DNA of 64,000 nucleotides, taken from Pseudomonadota bacterium. Its GTDB lineage: Bacteria > Pseudomonadota > Alphaproteobacteria > Rhodobacterales > Rhodobacteraceae. The DNA lies in assembly GCA_020161655.1 (NCBI GenBank), contig JAIUPC010000006.1, positions 248,001 through 312,000 of the forward strand, given 5' to 3'. Shown here piece by piece: positions 45,291-53,536 of this stretch. The translations under genes were made by a program, and so were the position numbers. The notes under the pieces were generated by a model. That model was given only the letters and a program-made list of their open reading frames with translations, was not told the DNA's origin and did not search any database. Numbering within the stretch: the first letter of the stretch is position 1; every line of letters begins with the position of its first letter.

Positions 45291-46478
45291 ATGGAAGCCG
45301 CAGCGATCCGTGATCCCCAGGGGGGCGCGAACCAGTCCGGGATTCGCGATCACAACGAAAGGCTCGTCCTTTCGCTGATCCACCGCCATGCCGGCCTGCC
45401 TAGCGCCGAGATTGCCCGTCGGTCGAACCTTTCGGCGCAGACCGTCTCGATCATCATCCGGGCGCTGGAGAAGGACGGGCTTTTGCTGCGGGGCGAGCCG
45501 ATCCGCGGCAAGGTCGGCAAACCCTCCATCCCGATGACGCTCAACCCCGACGGCATCCTGTCCTTCGGGCTGAACATCGGCCGCAGAAGCGCCGACCTGG
45601 TCTTGACCGACGTGTCGGGGAAGCTGCGCGCGCAGCGCAAGATCCACTACGCCTATCCGAAGCCCGATGCGCTGATGGCCTTCCTGTCCGAGGGCTACAC
45701 CGAACTGACCGGCGCGCTGCCCGCCCGGCAGGTCAACCGCATCGCCGGGATCGGCGTCGCGGCCCCGTTTGAGCTTTGGAACTGGCTCGATACCGTGAAT
45801 GCCCCGCGCGAAGAGATGCAGATCTGGCGCCACTTCGATGTCGGCCTACGCGTGGCGGAAATCACCGGCCTGCCGGTGACCGTACAGAACGACACCACCG
45901 CAGCCTGCACCGCCGAACATATCTTCGGACGCGGCCGGGAGTTTTCCGACTACGCCTATTTCTTCATCGGCTCCTTCATCGGCGGCGGCGTGGTCCTGAA
46001 TGACACCGTCTATTCCGGGCGGAGCGGCAATGCCGGCGCCTTCGGCTCGATCCCTGTGTCAGACGCAAGCGGCAATCAGCAACTGATCCAGCATGCCTCA
46101 CTGTTCCTGCTGGAGCGCGCCCTTGAACGGGCCGGCAACGACCCCGCCAAGCTCTGGGACCCGGACTGTGACTGGTCCGACTTCGGCCAGCCGCTCGACG
46201 ACTGGATCGACCGCACCGCCCGGCATCTGGCCATTGCCGTGGTTGCCGCCGCCTCGGTCATCGACTTCGAATGCATCCTGATCGACGCGAATTGCCCGCC
46301 GGCGATACGCGGCCGGATCATCGACCGGACGCGCGAGGAGGTCGGCAGGATCGACACCCAGGGCATCGAGACGCCGACGCTCGCCGAAGCCTCGGTCGGC
46401 CGCAACGCCCGCGCCATCGGTGCCGCAACGCTGCCGATCATAGACCGCTACCTCCTGTCGCAGCAACGTTTCGCCTGA
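45291..46478 (+). CDS. frcR: ROK-family transcriptional regulator (FrcR-type)
   Basis: 395 residues. N-terminal winged helix-turn-helix, HNERLVLSLIHRHAGLPSAE followed by SNLSAQTVSIIIRALEKDGLL (residues 22-64), then a ROK sugar-kinase-like domain with NIGRRSADLVLTD, NDTTAACTAEHIFGRG and YAYFFIGSFIGGGVVLN. The ROK zinc-binding CxCGxxGC motif is not seen, which suggests a regulator without that structural zinc site. It is divergent from frcB. The only in-frame ATG (45291) is 13 nt after the GGGAGGAG site; a nearer, out-of-frame ATG at 45281 opens a 10-codon frame. Confidence 0.9.
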   Translation: MEAAAIRDPQGGANQSGIRDHNERLVLSLIHRHAGLPSAEIARRSNLSAQTVSIIIRALEKDGLLLRGEPIRGKVGKPSIPMTLNPDGILSFGLNIGRRSADLVLTDVSGKLRAQRKIHYAYPKPDALMAFLSEGYTELTGALPARQVNRIAGIGVAAPFELWNWLDTVNAPREEMQIWRHFDVGLRVAEITGLPVTVQNDTTAACTAEHIFGRGREFSDYAYFFIGSFIGGGVVLNDTVYSGRSGNAGAFGSIPVSDASGNQQLIQHASLFLLERALERAGNDPAKLWDPDCDWSDFGQPLDDWIDRTARHLAIAVVAAASVIDFECILIDANCPPAIRGRIIDRTREEVGRIDTQGIETPTLAEASVGRNARAIGAATLPIIDRYLLSQQRFA

Positions 46479-46483
46479 CGCCC

Positions 46484-48631
46484 TCAGCCTCGCCGCCAGC
46501 GGTGGAAGAGTTCCAGAAGCCCGAGAGCGCGCGGGTTCACATGCGCCTTGCGCCACTCCCCCGCCGCGAACTTGTTGGCCTCGGCCAGCGTCGGATAGAT
46601 GTGGATCGTGCCGAGGATCTTGTTGAGGCCAAGCCCATGCTTCATGGCGAGGACAAACTCCGCCAAAAGGTCGGCGGCATGTTCTCCGACGATGGTCACG
46701 CCAAGGATGCGGTCCTTGCCCGGCTCGGTCAGCACCTTGACGAAACCATGGTCGGCGCTGTCCGCGATGGCGCGGTCGAGATCATCGATCCCGTAGCGCG
46801 TGACCTCACAGGCGATGCCCTTTTCCTTCGCCTCGACCTCGGTCAGGCCGACGCTGGCCACTTCCGGGTCGGTAAACGTCGCCCTCGGAATGACGCGGTA
46901 ACCCACCTTGAACCGCCAGAGGCCCCCGAAAAGTCCGTTGAGCGTCGCGAACCATGCCTGATGCGCGGCGACATGGGTGAACTGGTAGGGGCCAGCTACA
47001 TCGCCGGCGGCAAGGATGTTCGGGAAAAGCGTCTCAAGATATTCGTTCGTCTCGACCACCCTGCCCGTCCGGATGCCAAGCTCCTCAAGGCCGTATCCGC
47101 TCAGGCGCGGCGCACGGCCGACGGCGACGATAATCTCATCGAAGGCGATCCGGCGTGATGCGCCCTCCTGCGTCACCTCGATCCATTTCCCGCCATCCGA
47201 GACGCCACAAGCCACCGCCTGATGCCCGGTCAGCACCGTGACCCCGTCGCGTTCCAGCGACGCCCGCACCAGCGCCGAAACCTCCTCATCCTCGCGGGCA
47301 AGTAGGCGCGGCGCCATTTCAACCTGCGTGATGGCGGAACCAAGTCGGGCGAAGGCTTGCGACAGTTCGGTGCCGACCGGCCCGCCGCCAAGGACCACCA
47401 GCCGCGCCGGGGCATTGGGGCGATGGCGGAGCGCCTGCCACATCGTGTCCGAGGTCAGATAGCCGACGGTTTCAAGACCGGGGAGCGGCGGCACCACGGG
47501 CGCGGCCCCGGTGGCCAGAACGATGGCGCGCGCAGTCAGCCGGCGCGTGCCGCCGCCCGCCAGCGCAATCTCCACCGTCCAGGGGTTGACCAGCCGGGCG
47601 TAGCCTTTGATGACCTCGACGCCCAGCCCTTCATAGCGTTCGACACTGTCATGCGGTGCGATATGGGCGATGATGTCATGCACGCGCTCTATCACCTTGG
47701 CGAAGGGGACCACAGGGTCGGTCGCCGCAAGCCCGTACCTGTCAGCATGGCGCATCTGATGCGCCGCCTTCGCGCTGCGGATCAGCGCCTTCGACGGCAC
47801 GCAGCCGAAGTTCAGGCAATCGCCGCCCATCTCGCCTGCCTCGACAAGCGCAACCTTCGCTTTCGTCGCCGCAGCAATATAGGCCGACACCAGCCCCGCC
47901 GCCCCGGCACCGATCACGATCAGGTTGAAATCGAAGCGCGGCGGGCGTTTCCACCCCCTGTAGACACGGCTGCGGTAGAAGAGCCGCACCAGCGCCCTGG
48001 CCACCCATGGGAAAAGCCCCAGAAGCGCGAAGGACATCAGAAGGGGCAGCGACACCAGCCCGTGAATGCTGTCGATCTGCGCAAGCTGGGTTCCCGCGTT
48101 CACATAGACGACTGTCGCCGCCAGCATCCCTGCCTGACTGATGAGGTAGAAGGTAAGCGTCCGAATGGGCGTCAGCCCCATCAGAAGGTTCACTGCAAAG
48201 AACGGTACGACCGGAATGAGGCGCAGGGTGAAAAGGTAGAAGGCACCGTCTTTCCTCAAGCCCTCGTCGATGGATTTTGCGCGCCCGCCAAGCCTCGCAT
48301 GAACCCAGTCGCGCAGAAGATGGCGCGCAGCAAGGAAGGCCAGCGTCGCGCCGATGGTGGAGGCGAAGGACACCAGAACAAGGCCGCCCCAGAACCCGAA
48401 AAGCGCGCCCGCCGCCAGTGTCATCCAGATGGCGACCGGCAGCGACAGCGCCGTTGCGGTGACGTAGGCCAGAAAGAACAACACCACCACGAGGACGGAG
48501 CTTTGCTGCTGCCAGACCGTCACCTGACCATAAAGCTCGCCAAGGCGGGCCGGGTCGGCGTAATGCCCGAACTTCGCCCAGAAAACCAGGAGGACGACTG
48601 CCAGCAAAAGCGCAATGAACAGCCGTTTCAA
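46484..48631 (-). CDS. VTT (TVP38/DedA-like) membrane domain fused to FAD-dependent disulfide oxidoreductase
   Basis: 715 residues. Residues 1-~225 are a TVP38/TMEM64 (VTT) polytopic domain (FLAYVTATALSLPVAIWMTL, AAGALFGFWGGL, FTLRLIPVVPFFAVNLLMGL). Residues ~234-715 are a class I pyridine-nucleotide disulfide oxidoreductase like dihydrolipoamide dehydrogenase or mercuric reductase: FAD motif VIGAGAAGLVSAYIA, redox pair Cys272/Cys277 in GGDCLNFGCVPSKAL, NAD(P) motif VVLGGGPVGTELSQA, and a C-terminal dimerisation domain. The usual catalytic His of HPTxxE is Tyr679 here (IYPTLAE), with Glu684 kept. The fusion tethers a thiol-redox flavoprotein to the membrane. The electron acceptor is unknown. 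Confidence 0.9.
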   Translation of the reverse strand: MKRLFIALLLAVVLLVFWAKFGHYADPARLGELYGQVTVWQQQSSVLVVVLFFLAYVTATALSLPVAIWMTLAAGALFGFWGGLVLVSFASTIGATLAFLAARHLLRDWVHARLGGRAKSIDEGLRKDGAFYLFTLRLIPVVPFFAVNLLMGLTPIRTLTFYLISQAGMLAATVVYVNAGTQLAQIDSIHGLVSLPLLMSFALLGLFPWVARALVRLFYRSRVYRGWKRPPRFDFNLIVIGAGAAGLVSAYIAAATKAKVALVEAGEMGGDCLNFGCVPSKALIRSAKAAHQMRHADRYGLAATDPVVPFAKVIERVHDIIAHIAPHDSVERYEGLGVEVIKGYARLVNPWTVEIALAGGGTRRLTARAIVLATGAAPVVPPLPGLETVGYLTSDTMWQALRHRPNAPARLVVLGGGPVGTELSQAFARLGSAITQVEMAPRLLAREDEEVSALVRASLERDGVTVLTGHQAVACGVSDGGKWIEVTQEGASRRIAFDEIIVAVGRAPRLSGYGLEELGIRTGRVVETNEYLETLFPNILAAGDVAGPYQFTHVAAHQAWFATLNGLFGGLWRFKVGYRVIPRATFTDPEVASVGLTEVEAKEKGIACEVTRYGIDDLDRAIADSADHGFVKVLTEPGKDRILGVTIVGEHAADLLAEFVLAMKHGLGLNKILGTIHIYPTLAEANKFAAGEWRKAHVNPRALGLLELFHRWRRG

Positions 48632-48888
48632 CTTGGCCCTTCTCCCTGTGACGGCAACGCGGACTGCCGCCCGACGATGACTATAGGGCGTGACCGGCAG
48701 AATGCATCCGATGTGTCAGAGCCTCACGAGATTATCAGGCCAGTGCGAACTGCTGCGGATGGTTGCGGCGGGCATCCCATTGTTACCGCGTCTCTTGCGT
48801 CATCGCTGGTCATGGGCGATTGAAGGGGTGAGGCGTATCCATTTGAGATCGCACCTGGCCGGATTGCCTGCCGGCGCCTGGGTATCAC
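48632..48888. other. Divergent gene-free region before the ECF sigma gene
   Basis: 257 bp between the minus-strand VTT-oxidoreductase gene and the plus-strand sigma-factor gene. It must contain both promoters; no consensus sigma70 or ECF promoter, palindrome or riboswitch could be recognised by eye. Confidence 0.4.
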
Positions 48889-49467
48889 ATGGCCGAAAGG
48901 AACAATGGAGCTGAGATCGACAGCCTCGTTGCGCAGATCGCGCGCGGGGACCGGATGGCGTTTGATCAGCTCTACCGCCATCTCGAACGCCCGCTTTTCC
49001 GGTTCATTGTCCTAAGATTGAACGATCGGCACCGCTCCGCCGACATCATGCATGACGTCTTTCTCGAAGTGTGGCGAAGTGCTGCTGCTTTCAGGGGGCA
49101 GTCGAGTGCGCGGACCTGGATCTTTGCCATCGCCTGGCGCAAGGCGATGGAGATTCACCGCCGGAATGACAGGGTTGTCTATCAGGAGACGCTGCCGGAA
49201 CAGATTGACGAGAGCACGGATGCTGCCACCGCCATTGCCCAGGCCGAGGATTCCAAGGCGGTTCGCGCCTGCCTTGACGGTTTGAGCGCCGAACACCGGA
49301 TCGCGCTGGAGCTCACTTTCTTCGAGGAGATGAGCTATCCTGAGATCGCCGGCGTACTTGGTGTTCCTGAGGGTACGGTGAAGTCTCGCGTGTTTCACGC
49401 CAAGCAGCTGATGCTGCGGTGTCTGACGAGCAAGGGCGCAACCGGGGGCCGGAAGAGTTATGGGTGA
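48889..49467 (+). CDS. ECF-type RNA polymerase sigma factor
   Basis: 192-residue group IV sigma factor. Region 2 is at about residues 22-90 (AFDQLYRHLERPLFRFIVLR, RSADIMHDVFLEVWRSAAAF, ARTWIFAIAWRKAMEIHRR) and region 4 at about 127-180 (LDGLSAEHRIALELTFFEEMSYPEIAGVLGVPEGTVKSRVFHAKQL, of which YPEIAGVLGVPEGTVKSR is the helix-turn-helix). No extra C-terminal domain is present. The following anti-sigma-like gene overlaps it by 8 nt. It should direct polymerase to a small regulon in response to an envelope signal; the target promoters were not found. Confidence 0.93.
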   Translation: MAERNNGAEIDSLVAQIARGDRMAFDQLYRHLERPLFRFIVLRLNDRHRSADIMHDVFLEVWRSAAAFRGQSSARTWIFAIAWRKAMEIHRRNDRVVYQETLPEQIDESTDAATAIAQAEDSKAVRACLDGLSAEHRIALELTFFEEMSYPEIAGVLGVPEGTVKSRVFHAKQLMLRCLTSKGATGGRKSYG

Positions 49468-50035
49468 CAGAGTGCGAAACGAAATCTCGGAATTGCTGCC
49501 GTTCTACCTGAACGGCTCGCTCAGCGTCGAAGAGAAGGCGAAGGTGGAGCAGGCGCTTTCAGCCGATACCGGCCTTGAGGCGGAACTGAAGCTCCTCGAC
49601 CGAATCCGAACCTCCGTGCACGAGGAACTTCCTGGCAATTCTCCCGGCGAGCTGGGGCTGGCGCGACTTGGCCGCGACCTCGCCCAAGCCGCACCGGTCC
49701 GCAGGCCGACGCTGGCGGCCCTGGCCGCCGCCTTCGCACTCGGCGCGATCCTGTCCGGGGTGATCGCGGTTGAGGCGATGCGGGCCCCTGATGAAACCTA
49801 CCGCCAGGCAGGCGCCGCGCCGGCGGATGAAAGCCTGCTTGTCGCCTTCCGTGCCGACGCGACCGCCGGAGAGATTTCCGATCTGCTTGTCGCTGGCAAT
49901 TATGTGATCATCGACGGCCCCTCCGCGCTCGGCCTCTTCAATGTGGCCCCGCCCGAGGGCGTCGATCCTGCCGCCGCTGTCGCAGAGCTTGCCGCCGCCG
50001 GGGCCATTGTCGAGAGTGCGGAAATCGCCAGATGA
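49460..50035 (+). CDS. Putative membrane anti-sigma factor with periplasmic inhibitor-like domain
   Basis: 191 residues. The N-terminus (ISELLPFYLNGSLSVEEKAKVEQALSAD, i.e. residues 9-36) has the helical pattern of anti-sigma N-terminal domains but lacks the HxxxCxxC zinc ligands. One membrane segment lies at 83-106 (PTLAALAAAFALGAILSGVIAV). The periplasmic tail, residues 124-191 (LLVAFRADATAGEISDLL, YVIIDG, GLFNVAPPEGV, AVAELAAAGAIV), follows a beta-alpha-beta-beta-alpha-beta order like peptidase-inhibitor I9/subtilisin-prodomain folds. It overlaps the sigma gene by 8 nt and the subtilase gene by 4 nt. The anti-sigma role is inferred from position and topology. Confidence 0.72.
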   Translation: MGDRVRNEISELLPFYLNGSLSVEEKAKVEQALSADTGLEAELKLLDRIRTSVHEELPGNSPGELGLARLGRDLAQAAPVRRPTLAALAAAFALGAILSGVIAVEAMRAPDETYRQAGAAPADESLLVAFRADATAGEISDLLVAGNYVIIDGPSALGLFNVAPPEGVDPAAAVAELAAAGAIVESAEIAR

Positions 50036-51321
50036 AGTTCGCACTTGCCTTGCTTCTTGTCGTGCTGGCCGGCTCTGTCTCAGGCGCTGCCGTCGCCGAC
50101 GTGGCGGCGCATCTGAAACTGACCAGCCAGACGGATGCCAAGACAGCCAGATCCGAACCGCCGCCACATCCGGAACCAGAACCGCCGGCCAAGGTGCATA
50201 GCCAGCCTCCGCGCGCGGGGACCAAAACACCGACGGCGACACCTGCTTTCGGTCGGACTCGGATGCTCGGCAACGGTCAGTTCGAGTACCTCGCTGCGGG
50301 GACGCCTGCTGCCGTCGACCGCGCCGAGGATCTGGTGCGTCAGGCTCAGGGCCATATCCTGAGGCGTGAAGAGCTTCGCGGGCTTGGCCTCTCCCTCATC
50401 GCGCTTGATCTTGCGGGCCGCATTTCCTCTACCGACATGCAGCGCAGGATCGCCGCCGCCGGGCTGCCCGTCGCACTTGACCGAAACACGATTTTCGCCG
50501 CCTCTGGCGGGCGCGTCTATGCGCCCGAGCTAGTGGGGGCGAACGCTGGTGGCGCCTGCGCTCTGTCCCGCCCGGTCCGTATCGGGCTGATCGACGGCCC
50601 CGTCGACACCGCACAGCGCGGTCTTTCCAATGTTCCCCTCGTCGCCCGGTCGGTTCTTGACGACGGCGATTCCCCGGCCAACACCGATCATGCGACCGGC
50701 CTCGTGTCGCTTATCGCCATGCCACAGGGCATGTCGGACGTGTCGGGCCTGGCCGTCGGCGCCGACATCTTTTCTGCCGTCGCCTTCGCTCGTGACGATG
50801 CCGGCAACGGCATGCGCCTTGACCACTTCGCGCGCGGCCTCGACTGGCTGGTCGCGGAGCGGGTGGATATCGTCAACATGTCCATCGCCGGCCCGGAGAA
50901 CCGGGTGCTCGCCCGGCTGCTGTCGTCCGCCGATGCCGGCGGCGCCGTCCTTGTGGCGGCGGTCGGGAATGAGGGGCGCAGCGTCGTCGCCTATCCGGCG
51001 GCCGATCCCAATGTCATCGCCATCACGGCGGTGGATGCGCGCCAGCGCCTTTACGGCGCGGCCAATACCGGGGCAGAAACCGATTTCGCCGCACCTGGCG
51101 TCGACCTTCTGGTCGCAAACAGCAATGGCAACGGCTACCGCTCCGGCACCTCCTACGCGACCGCCATCGCCTCGGCCGTCATCGCCCATGAGATCGGACG
51201 CGGCGCGCGGGGGCGGCAGGGGGTCATCGCTTCCCTACGCCGCGACGTCCGAGACCTCGGCCAGCCCGGCCGTGACAGCCGCTTTGGCTGGGGCCTGATG
51301 CAGCTTTCTGGCTGCCAGTGA
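50032..51321 (+). CDS. Secreted subtilisin-family (S8) serine protease
   Basis: 429 residues. Signal peptide MKFALALLLVVLAGSVSGAAVA, a Pro-rich linker (about 42-72), a prodomain-like segment (about 80-160), then the S8 domain with the complete triad: Asp188 in IGLIDGPVD, His220 in NTDHATGLVS (HAT in place of the usual HGT), Ser374 in YRSGTSYATA, and the oxyanion Asn313 in AAVGNEGR. It ends in a Cys shortly before the stop. The start overlaps the anti-sigma stop (ATGA), so it is translated with the sigma/anti-sigma pair. It probably acts in the periplasm or outside; the anti-sigma tail is an attractive substrate. Confidence 0.93.
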   Translation: MKFALALLLVVLAGSVSGAAVADVAAHLKLTSQTDAKTARSEPPPHPEPEPPAKVHSQPPRAGTKTPTATPAFGRTRMLGNGQFEYLAAGTPAAVDRAEDLVRQAQGHILRREELRGLGLSLIALDLAGRISSTDMQRRIAAAGLPVALDRNTIFAASGGRVYAPELVGANAGGACALSRPVRIGLIDGPVDTAQRGLSNVPLVARSVLDDGDSPANTDHATGLVSLIAMPQGMSDVSGLAVGADIFSAVAFARDDAGNGMRLDHFARGLDWLVAERVDIVNMSIAGPENRVLARLLSSADAGGAVLVAAVGNEGRSVVAYPAADPNVIAITAVDARQRLYGAANTGAETDFAAPGVDLLVANSNGNGYRSGTSYATAIASAVIAHEIGRGARGRQGVIASLRRDVRDLGQPGRDSRFGWGLMQLSGCQ

Positions 51322-51453
51322 TTTTTCTTTGAACCATTTCGGCGCTACCGCAACCAACAGACAATGGGTGCGGGTGGAATTCAGGGATAAGCGTCGGCTG
51401 GCTGGCTCACGGAACGGCTGACCGATCCCTGATCGGGTGAGTGGACCTCGTAA

Positions 51454-51519
51454 GAGTAACCTTCCGATCCAGACGTTGGTCGTTGTGTCAGTAACCGGTG
51501 GTCGGAGTAACGAGTAACC
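51454..51519. repeat. Cluster of AGTAAC repeats
   Basis: AGTAAC occurs at 51455, 51490, 51506 and 51513; three are followed by C, and three belong to GAGTAAC, the last two in direct tandem (51505-51511 and 51512-51518). Four copies of a non-biased hexamer in 64 bp of G+C-rich DNA is unexpected. Confidence 0.5.
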
Positions 51520-51769
51520 GACAGTTCGATTGGCGGGAACGGATGATGCGGTGCGCATGCAAGGGCGTGCGGGGCATTGTCCGTTTCCGCCCTTTTCCTT
51601 TCGCACAGCCAGAGTTCGGTCAGTTGGCGCAATGCGGCACCTCCCGACTTTGAGCGCGCGGCTGAGACGCTAACGGTTCCAGAATTGCTGCCCCAGCCAC
51701 CCCCCTGACGCCGCGCTGGCCAGGGTACTGAACCGGCGTTTGCACAAAAAATAAGCAGTTGGCAAAAAG

Positions 51770-51787
51770 ATGCCGAAACGTCGGCAT
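51770..51787. other. Hairpin in the opgG upstream region
   Basis: ATGCCGA-AACG-TCGGCAT: perfect 7-bp arms with a 4-nt loop. On the minus strand it is followed by CTTTTTGCC, the shape of an intrinsic terminator for leftward transcription, although no leftward gene ends here. It could stop antisense transcription or structure the opgG leader. Confidence 0.45.
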
Positions 51788-51946
51788 GAACTGCGGCAGA
51801 TAAGCCTTCGCAGTCGCAGAAATTCGCGCATTTGCAGTTGCAGCAACAGCATTCCTCTTGCGTCGCGGCCAGAACCGGCATGAATGCGCGTCAAGAGCCG
51901 GCCGCTGAGTCGCGGCAGCCGCCTAGATCATTGCAAACCTTGAAGA

Positions 51947-53536
51947 ATGACCCTGAGAACTTCTCATATCTCTGCCCCGTCCCGGCGCACGTTTCTGTTC
52001 GCATTGGGGACCACCGCCCTCAGCTTGCCCGCAGTCTGGACCGGCACGCCTCTTCTCGCCCAGGCTGCAGCGGGTGAGCCTTTCAGCTTCGATCTTCTGA
52101 CCGAAGCTGCCCGCGTCCGCGCCGCCACCCCGGCGCCGGAGCCCGAAGAGTTGTCGCCGCTCTTCAAGGATCTGACCTACGACGACTACCAGTTCATCCA
52201 GTTCCGCCCCACCAAGGCGCGCTGGAGAGCTGTGGACAGCACATGGAACCTTCTGCCGTTCCACCTCGGCTGGCTCTTCAAGGAGCCGGTGCACCTTTAT
52301 GAGGTGGTGAATGGCATGGCGACAGGGCTGTCCTTCACCACCGATGACTTCGACTATCGCGGCCCTCTGAAGCAGGATGTGCCGGCGGGCGAAGCACTTC
52401 CCGGCGTGGCGGGGTTCAAGCTCACGCACCCGCTCAATCGCGGCGACAAGATGGATGAGATCATCTCCTTCGTCGGGTCGAGCTATTTCCGGGCGCTGGG
52501 GCTTGGCAACAGCTACGGGCTGTCGGCGCGCGGCCTCGCCATCGACAGCGGCCTGACCAAGGCCGAGGAGTTCCCGCGCTTCAGCGGCTTCTGGCTTGAA
52601 CACCCGGCACCGGGTGCCGAAACCGTCACTATCTACGCCTCGCTCGACAGCGCCAGCGTGACTGGCGCCTACCGCTTTGTCGTGACCCCCGGCGTCGAAA
52701 CCGTGGTCGAAGTCACGGCGCGGCTCTTCTTCCGCAACGATGTCGAACAGCTTGGGGTGGCGCCGCTGACCTCGATGTTCCTCTTCGCCGATGTGAACCG
52801 GGCGCGGTTCAACGACTACCGCCCGCGCGTCCATGACAGCAACGGCCTCAGGATCGTCCGCGCCGATGGCGACGTCATCTGGCGCGCGCTCGACAACCCG
52901 ACCGGGCTCGCGACCTCCTACTACAGTGAAACCCAGCCGCGCCGCTTCGGCCTGCACCAGCGCGGGCGGGAGTTCGAGGACTATCAGGACGCCGGCGCCC
53001 GCTACGATCTCCGTCCCTCGGTCGATATCGAGCCGGTCGGCGACTGGGGGCCGGGAAAGATCCGCCTTTTCGAGCTTCCGACCGATGTCGAGGTGCATGA
53101 CAACATCGGTGCCTTCTGGGTGCCCGACCAGCCGGTCAAGGCCGGCGATGCGCGCGAGTTTGCCTATCGTTTGCATTGGGGTCGGCTGGATCCCGACTTT
53201 GCCGATGACCGCGCCATCGTTTCGGCGACGCGCGGCGGGATTGGCGGCGCGGCGGGGGTTGAAAATCCGCCGGACCTGCAAAAATTCGTTGTGGAGTTTC
53301 AGGGCGGGATGCTGGGCCGCCTGCCGGAGACCGACCAGAAGGTCGAGCCGGTCCTCGCGGTTGTCGGCGGCAAGGCAGAGGTTCTGACCCTGTCCAAGCT
53401 GCCGGGCGGCGATACCTGGCGCATGGTGGTCGATGTTTCGGCCGAGAAGGGCGCCGTCGTCGAGATGACGGCGCATGTCGCGGGTTACGGCAGGAAACTG
53501 TCCGAGATCTGGTCGTTCCAATGGGTGAAGTCATGA
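51947..53536 (+). CDS. opgG: Periplasmic glucan biosynthesis protein OpgG (MdoG)
   Basis: 529 residues. The N-terminus has a twin-arginine-type signal (SRRTFLFALGTTALSLPAVW) and the mature protein is a periplasmic beta-sandwich glucan-modifying protein: FDLLTEAARVRA, YDDYQFIQFRPTKARW, VHLYEVVNG, FKLTHPLN, EIISFVGSSYFRALGLGNSYG, FYRVSPTS-like ARFNDYRPRVHDSNGLRI. OpgG is needed for backbone synthesis of osmoregulated periplasmic glucans; recent work on the family points to glucanase or branching functions. It heads the opgG-opgI-opgH-opgC operon, with the opgI start overlapping its stop. Size and motifs are normal. Confidence 0.95.
   Translation: MTLRTSHISAPSRRTFLFALGTTALSLPAVWTGTPLLAQAAAGEPFSFDLLTEAARVRAATPAPEPEELSPLFKDLTYDDYQFIQFRPTKARWRAVDSTWNLLPFHLGWLFKEPVHLYEVVNGMATGLSFTTDDFDYRGPLKQDVPAGEALPGVAGFKLTHPLNRGDKMDEIISFVGSSYFRALGLGNSYGLSARGLAIDSGLTKAEEFPRFSGFWLEHPAPGAETVTIYASLDSASVTGAYRFVVTPGVETVVEVTARLFFRNDVEQLGVAPLTSMFLFADVNRARFNDYRPRVHDSNGLRIVRADGDVIWRALDNPTGLATSYYSETQPRRFGLHQRGREFEDYQDAGARYDLRPSVDIEPVGDWGPGKIRLFELPTDVEVHDNIGAFWVPDQPVKAGDAREFAYRLHWGRLDPDFADDRAIVSATRGGIGGAAGVENPPDLQKFVVEFQGGMLGRLPETDQKVEPVLAVVGGKAEVLTLSKLPGGDTWRMVVDVSAEKGAVVEMTAHVAGYGRKLSEIWSFQWVKS

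Larger units (their letters stand above)
51322..51946. other. Long gene-free region before opgG
   Basis: 625 bp with no convincing gene. It contains four AGTAAC hexamers within 51455-51518, a CCGATC-CCT-GATCGG palindrome near 51423-51437, and a perfect hairpin at 51770-51787. It probably includes the opgG promoter and a long 5' leader; since OPG synthesis responds to osmolarity elsewhere, regulatory content is expected. A cysteine-rich minus-strand frame here has no supporting signals. Confidence 0.5.

Noticed and set aside
51381-51881. Minus-strand 166-codon frame with a Cys-rich N-terminus in the opgG upstream region
   Set aside because: No ribosome site and unnatural composition; the Cys run comes from GCA/TGC repeats in the DNA. 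The leftward T-tailed hairpin at 51770 lies inside the frame, not after it.
51923-53521. 532-codon minus-strand frame opposite opgG
   Set aside because: Antisense shadow; OpgG is well conserved on the plus strand.
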